Shown here in pieces: positions 60,295 to 64,000 of a stretch of DNA of 64,000 nucleotides. The notes under the pieces were generated by a model. It had not been told where the DNA came from, searched no databases, and saw only the letters and a program-made list of their open reading frames with translations. The translations under genes and the position numbers were made by a program. The stretch is from NCBI RefSeq assembly GCF_015751905.1, contig NZ_JADOUF010000001.1, forward strand, positions 6,200,001 to 6,264,000, written 5' to 3'. This DNA is from Longispora fulva (lineage in GTDB: Bacteria > Actinomycetota > Actinomycetes > Mycobacteriales > Micromonosporaceae). Numbering within the stretch: the first letter of the stretch is position 1; the number at the start of each line of letters is the position of its first letter.

Positions 60295-60726
60295 ATGGAC
60301 GACATCGACCGCCGGATCGTACGGGCACTCAGCGAGGACGCGCGGCAGTCGTACTCGGAGGTCGGCGCGCTCGTCGCCCTGTCCGCGCCGGCGGTGAAGC
60401 GCCGGGTCGACCGGCTGCGGGCCACCGGGGTCATCAAGGGGTTCACGGCGATCGTCGACCCGGCGGCGCTGGGCTGGACCACCGAGTCGTTCGTGGAGCT
60501 GTTCTGCACCGGGCGGACCACGCCGGCGCAGCTCGCCGAGGCGGTGCGCCGGCATCCGGAGGTGGTCGAGGCCTACACGGTCTCCGGCGAGGCGGACGCG
60601 CTCGTGCACATCCGGGCCGCGGACATCGCGCACCTGGAGCAGGTGTTGGAACGGCTGCGGGGCGAGCCGTTCGTCACGTCCTCGCGGTCGATGATCGTGC
60701 TGACCCGGCTGGTGGATTCGGTCTGA
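60295..60726 (+). CDS. Lrp/AsnC-family transcriptional regulator
   Basis: This 143-aa protein has an N-terminal winged HTH (IDRRIVRALSEDARQSYSEVGALVALSAPAVKRRVDRL) and a C-terminal RAM (ligand-binding) domain, VEAYTVSGEADALVHIRA. It probably senses an amino acid and controls amino-acid or central-metabolism genes. The start is an ATG 6 nt after a TACGGT box (leaderless). The neighbours give no clear target. Confidence 0.92.
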   Translation: MDDIDRRIVRALSEDARQSYSEVGALVALSAPAVKRRVDRLRATGVIKGFTAIVDPAALGWTTESFVELFCTGRTTPAQLAEAVRRHPEVVEAYTVSGEADALVHIRAADIAHLEQVLERLRGEPFVTSSRSMIVLTRLVDSV

Positions 60727-60802
60727 GCCAGGCCGGGCGGCCGGGCCGGACGAGGGGCCGGGCCCGGCGGCTGGCCGCCGGGCGACGGCCACGCGGGCCC
60801 GG

Positions 60803-61840
60803 CTAGAGGTACATCCCCGTGCGCTCCTCGCCACTCGCCGGCTTGTGCGGCACGTCGCCCTCGCCGAAGAACCGCTTCCCGCCGAACTCGCCGTGCAGCC
60901 GGTCGTCCAGCTCGTCGGCCAGGCCCATCATCACCTGCACGGCCAGCATGAGGTGCGTGGGCTGGAAGTCGCGGCCGAACACCGGGACGGAGGCCCAGAC
61001 GGTGTTGTCCGTGCAGTACAACCGGCCGATGGGCATCCGGCGGGTCAGCTGGGCGAGGCGCTCGTAGAGCTTCGCGTCCGGGGAGACCTCGGTGAGCACC
61101 GGCGAGTACACGTCCACGACGGCCGGGTTCTCGTGCACCTTGACGAAGACCATGGCAGAGCCGGCGCGCACCCCGATCTCGCCCTCCTCGTCGATCTCCA
61201 GCTTGTCGGGCTCCGTCTTGAGCAGGGCCGCGACGACCGTGCGCACCTTGTCGGCCAGCGGCAGCGCGGAGGCCACCTCCATCGCCTGGGACAGCACGGC
61301 GTCCTGGCCGGCGGACTCCACCTCAGGCACCGTCGGCGTGGGCCGGGCCGTGGCCAGGGTCGACGGGCCGGCCGGGGCGGCCTCGATGGCCTCGTTCAGC
61401 GGGCGGACGGTGTACGTGAGGAACGCCGGGTGCGGCGCGCCGTACACGTCGCGCATGGTGCGGCTGAGCAGGGCCGCGAGCTGTGGGCCCTCGGTGGCCG
61501 CAGCGTGCAGGCCGAAGTTGCCGTCGGAGCCGTCGATGACGCCCGGCGGCGACCAGCCCAGCTCGATCATGTGGCCGACGGCGGTGCGGTCCAGCCGGTA
61601 CCCGTCGGGGAGGTTGGCGTTTCCGACCGCGTAGCCGGTCATCTGCTTGTCGGAGCCGATGACGACGTTGATGTCGTAGATCGCCTCGCCGGTGCCGGAA
61701 GCTGTCGGGTCCAGGGTGAGGTCGAGGCGCACGTCAGCCGGCAGGGTCGGCAGCGCCCGGGCCAGTGCCCTGGTGAAGTCCTGCCACGCTGCGGTGACCT
61801 TGGCCTTGAGGTCCACGGTGTCGACGTCGTCGTAGAGCAT
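60803..61840 (-). CDS. YbjN/T3SS-chaperone-like (TY-Chap) protein
   Basis: This 345-aa protein has two parts. The N-terminal half (about 1-165) has a beta-alpha layout with MIELGWSPPGVIDG. The C-terminal half (about 200-335) resembles YbjN and type III secretion chaperones (VFVKVHENPAVVDVYSPVLTEV...YERLAQLTRRMPIGRLYCTDNTVWASV). This matches the TY-Chap family of actinobacteria, thought to bind peptides. The start is the ATG at 61840, 7 nt after a TATGGT box (leaderless). An upstream ATG at 61852, in frame, is an alternative. It is divergent from the molybdoenzyme gene with only 31 nt between starts. Confidence 0.7.
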   Translation of the reverse strand: MLYDDVDTVDLKAKVTAAWQDFTRALARALPTLPADVRLDLTLDPTASGTGEAIYDINVVIGSDKQMTGYAVGNANLPDGYRLDRTAVGHMIELGWSPPGVIDGSDGNFGLHAAATEGPQLAALLSRTMRDVYGAPHPAFLTYTVRPLNEAIEAAPAGPSTLATARPTPTVPEVESAGQDAVLSQAMEVASALPLADKVRTVVAALLKTEPDKLEIDEEGEIGVRAGSAMVFVKVHENPAVVDVYSPVLTEVSPDAKLYERLAQLTRRMPIGRLYCTDNTVWASVPVFGRDFQPTHLMLAVQVMMGLADELDDRLHGEFGGKRFFGEGDVPHKPASGEERTGMYL

Positions 61841-61871
61841 GGGCCCAACCATAACGACTAGTCTCGGGGTC
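61841..61871. promoter_or_regulatory. 31-bp divergent double promoter
   Basis: On the minus strand TATGGT lies 7 nt before the ATG at 61840. On the plus strand TAGTCT (61859-61864) lies 7 nt before the ATG at 61872. The two -10 boxes are only 5 bp apart, so the two -35 regions would lie inside the opposite gene. Confidence 0.5.
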
Positions 61872-64000
61872 ATGGCCAAGAAAGCTCCCCGTGACGATGT
61901 CGGCGATCGTGACCTGCGAGTCGGCACGCCGAAACGGGTAGCCGCGGGGATACCCGCCGTGGTCGCGAGCATGAGGGCCGCGGTCGGCGAGATGGGGGTC
62001 CGGCGCACGGCGCTGACCCTGCTCAAGGTCAACCAGAAGTCCGGTTTCGACTGCCCCGGGTGCGCGTGGCCGGAATCTGCCGGGCACCGCACGCCGTTCG
62101 AGTTCTGCGAGAACGGCGCGAAGGCTGTCGCCGAGGAGGCCACCCTGCGCAGGGTGACGCCCGAGTTCTTCGCCGAGCACCCCGTGGCCGAGCTGGACGG
62201 ACGCTCCGACTACTGGCTCGGCCAGCAGGGCCGGCTGACCCACCCGATGGTGCTGCGTCCCGGCGACACCCACTACCGGCCGATCTCCTGGCCGGACGCG
62301 TTCGCGTTGACCGCCTCGACCCTGCGCGGCCTGGACACCCCGGACGCTGCCGCCTTCTACACCTCGGGCCGGACCAGCAACGAGGCGGCGTTCCTCTACC
62401 AGCTGTTCGCGCGCGCCTTCGGGACGAACAACCTGCCCGACTGCTCGAACATGTGCCACGAGTCCTCCGGTACGGCGCTGAACGCGACCATCGGGATCGG
62501 CAAGGGCTCGGTGACCCTGGACGACATCCACCGGTCCTCGCTGATCGTCGTCGTCGGGCAGAACCCGGGCACGAACCATCCCCGGATGCTCACCGCGCTG
62601 GAGACCGCCAAGCGAAACGGCGCGCGGATCATCGCGGTGAACCCGCTGCCGGAGGCCGGGCTGCTGGCGTTCAAGAACCCGCAGAAGGTGTCCGGGGTGG
62701 TGGGGTCGGCGACGACGCTGGCGGACCAGTACCTGCAGATCCGGGTGGGTGGGGACCTCGCGCTGTTCCAGGCGCTCGGCACGCTGCTGCTGCCGCACGC
62801 CGACCGGGAGTTCATCGCGGCCCACACCACGGGCTTCGACAGCTACGCGGCCAATGTGGCAGAGGTCGACTGGGCGGTCACCGAGGAGGCCACCGGGCTG
62901 ACCCGGGCCGAGATCGAGGAGACGGCGGCCATGTTCGCCGCCAGCGACGCGACGATCGTGTGCTGGGCGATGGGCCTCACCCAGCACCGGGACGCCGTCG
63001 CCACGATCCAGGAGGTCGTCAACGTCCAGCTGCTGCGCGGCATGATCGGCAAGCCGGGGGCGGGGCTGTGTCCGGTCCGGGGCCACTCGAACGTGCAGGG
63101 CGACCGGACGATGGGCGTGTGGGAGCGGGTGCCCGCCTGGGGTCCGGCGCTCGGGAAGGAGTTCGGTTTCCGGGTACCGGCGGAGACCGGCCACGACACC
63201 GTCGAGACCATCCGGGCGATGCGCGACGGTCAGGTGAAGGTGTTCGTGGGCATGGGCGGCAACTTCGCGGCTGCCACCCCGGATACCGTGGCCACCGAGG
63301 CGGCGCTGCGCACGTGCGAGCTGACCGTGCAGATCTCCACGAAACTCAACCGGTCGCACACGGTCACCGGGAAGACCGCGCTGATCCTGCCCTGCCTCGG
63401 GCGCACCGAGGCGGACCCGGCCGGGTTCGTCACCGTCGAGGACTCGATGAGCTGCGTGCACGCGTCCCGGGGCTCGTTGCCGCCCGCCGCGCCGACGCTG
63501 CTGTCCGAGGTGGCGATCGTCAGCCGGCTCGGGGCCGCGACCCTGGACGACACGATCCCGTGGGAGTCCTTCGAGCACGACTACGCGGCCGTCCGGGCCC
63601 GGATCGCCCGGGTGGTCCCCGGCTTCGCGGACTTCGAGAACCGGCTCGGCGGGGCCGGGTTCACCCTGCCGCACCCGCCGCGCGACTCGCGGTCGTTCGA
63701 CACTCCGGACGGCCGGGCCCGGTTCACGGTCAGCCCGCTGACCTCGATCGAGGTGCCCGAGGGGCGGCTGCTGATGCAGACGTTGCGGAGTCACGACCAG
63801 TACAACACGACGATCTACGGGCTCGACGACCGTTACCGGGGCATCACGGCCGGGCGCCGGGTGGTGTTCGCGCACGCCGAGGACCTGGCCGAACACGGAC
63901 TGGCCGACGGCTCCATGGTGGACATCGTCAGCGAGTGGCCGGACGGGGAGCGGCGGGCGGAGGGGTTCCGGGCCGTGGCGTACCCGACGGCCCGCGGCTG
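61872..64000 (+). CDS. FdhF/YdeP-family molybdopterin oxidoreductase, partial
   Basis: The gene runs off the right edge, and about 709 residues are visible. It belongs to the FdhF/YdeP family of bis-MGD (molybdopterin) enzymes related to formate dehydrogenase alpha subunits. GFDCPGCAWPE near residue 55 is the family's N-terminal Cys motif, and SNMCHESSGTALN, VVVGQNPGTNHPRML and GMGLTQHRD-like segments follow. The C-terminal molybdopterin-dinucleotide-binding domain starts near residue 630. YdeP-type proteins are linked to acid resistance, and their substrate is unknown. The ATG has a TAGTCT box 7 nt upstream (leaderless). Confidence 0.9.
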   Translation, partial: MAKKAPRDDVGDRDLRVGTPKRVAAGIPAVVASMRAAVGEMGVRRTALTLLKVNQKSGFDCPGCAWPESAGHRTPFEFCENGAKAVAEEATLRRVTPEFFAEHPVAELDGRSDYWLGQQGRLTHPMVLRPGDTHYRPISWPDAFALTASTLRGLDTPDAAAFYTSGRTSNEAAFLYQLFARAFGTNNLPDCSNMCHESSGTALNATIGIGKGSVTLDDIHRSSLIVVVGQNPGTNHPRMLTALETAKRNGARIIAVNPLPEAGLLAFKNPQKVSGVVGSATTLADQYLQIRVGGDLALFQALGTLLLPHADREFIAAHTTGFDSYAANVAEVDWAVTEEATGLTRAEIEETAAMFAASDATIVCWAMGLTQHRDAVATIQEVVNVQLLRGMIGKPGAGLCPVRGHSNVQGDRTMGVWERVPAWGPALGKEFGFRVPAETGHDTVETIRAMRDGQVKVFVGMGGNFAAATPDTVATEAALRTCELTVQISTKLNRSHTVTGKTALILPCLGRTEADPAGFVTVEDSMSCVHASRGSLPPAAPTLLSEVAIVSRLGAATLDDTIPWESFEHDYAAVRARIARVVPGFADFENRLGGAGFTLPHPPRDSRSFDTPDGRARFTVSPLTSIEVPEGRLLMQTLRSHDQYNTTIYGLDDRYRGITAGRRVVFAHAEDLAEHGLADGSMVDIVSEWPDGERRAEGFRAVAYPTARG

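Noticed and set aside
56864-60397. Very long open frame on the plus strand (1177 codons)
   Set aside because: It is antisense to three real minus-strand genes, has low-complexity composition and arises from high third-position GC.

Overview
The window is high-GC DNA with dense, short-spaced genes. It carries actinobacterial hallmarks: a dnaK-grpE-dnaJ-hspR operon with HAIR operators, HspR-controlled clpB, an ECF41-type sigma factor, a DUF1707 protein, an LppU-like protein and many start codons preceded by a -10 box only 6-8 nt upstream (leaderless mRNAs). A Micromonosporales chromosome is the best guess. The neighbourhood fba / pyrE / clpB / dnaK matches, from memory, a conserved block of Streptomyces chromosomes on the origin-proximal side. 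A perfect 14-bp parS palindrome at 9669-9682 fits an origin-proximal location. No insertion sequence, prophage, CRISPR array or plasmid gene was seen.

Layout. 1-5.9 kb: a partial LOG-like gene, class II fructose-bisphosphate aldolase, a secreted glucosaminidase, DedA, an ArsR regulator, pyrE and an SDR. 5.9-16.7 kb: clpB, then pieces of what may be an aromatic acyl-CoA route (two SDRs, a RidA protein and a fused FAD-monooxygenase/old-yellow-enzyme protein) mixed with a membrane protein, a fructosamine-kinase-like protein and unknowns. 16.9-21.4 kb: the HspR heat-shock operon. 21.5-26.9 kb: two translationally coupled dynamin-like GTPases, an SPFH protein and a divergent NAD-kinase-like protein. 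28.1-31.6 kb: a complete E1alpha-E1beta-E2 2-oxoacid dehydrogenase operon. 31.8-41.5 kb: a GT39-type glycosyltransferase, an LppU-like protein, an MFS transporter coupled to a thioredoxin-NHL protein, a SixA-like phosphatase, a haemolysin III family protein, a Tat lipoprotein and an ECF41 sigma factor. 41.7-54 kb: a FadE5-like acyl-CoA dehydrogenase, a micropeptide locus, a PP2C phosphatase, an RlpA-like protein, dcd, tRNA-Gly(CCC), two CNNM/CorC proteins and an EtfD-like membrane Fe-S oxidoreductase. 54-64 kb: an unknown protein, a two-component system, a secreted SGNH esterase with a ricin lectin domain, a SigE-family sigma factor with a membrane partner, an Lrp regulator, a YbjN/TY-chaperone-like protein and a partial FdhF/YdeP molybdoenzyme.

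How parts work together. HspR would repress both its own operon and clpB through HAIR sites. The acyl-CoA dehydrogenase and the EtfD-like protein, 10 kb apart, share the palindrome TTAC-N6-GTAA at their promoters. Their products are successive steps in passing beta-oxidation electrons to the respiratory chain, so a common regulator is likely. A perfect CRP-type site lies next to the acyl-CoA dehydrogenase operators. The SPFH/NAD-kinase-like pair and the GTPase pair are the best candidates here for membrane-associated systems that have not been characterised.
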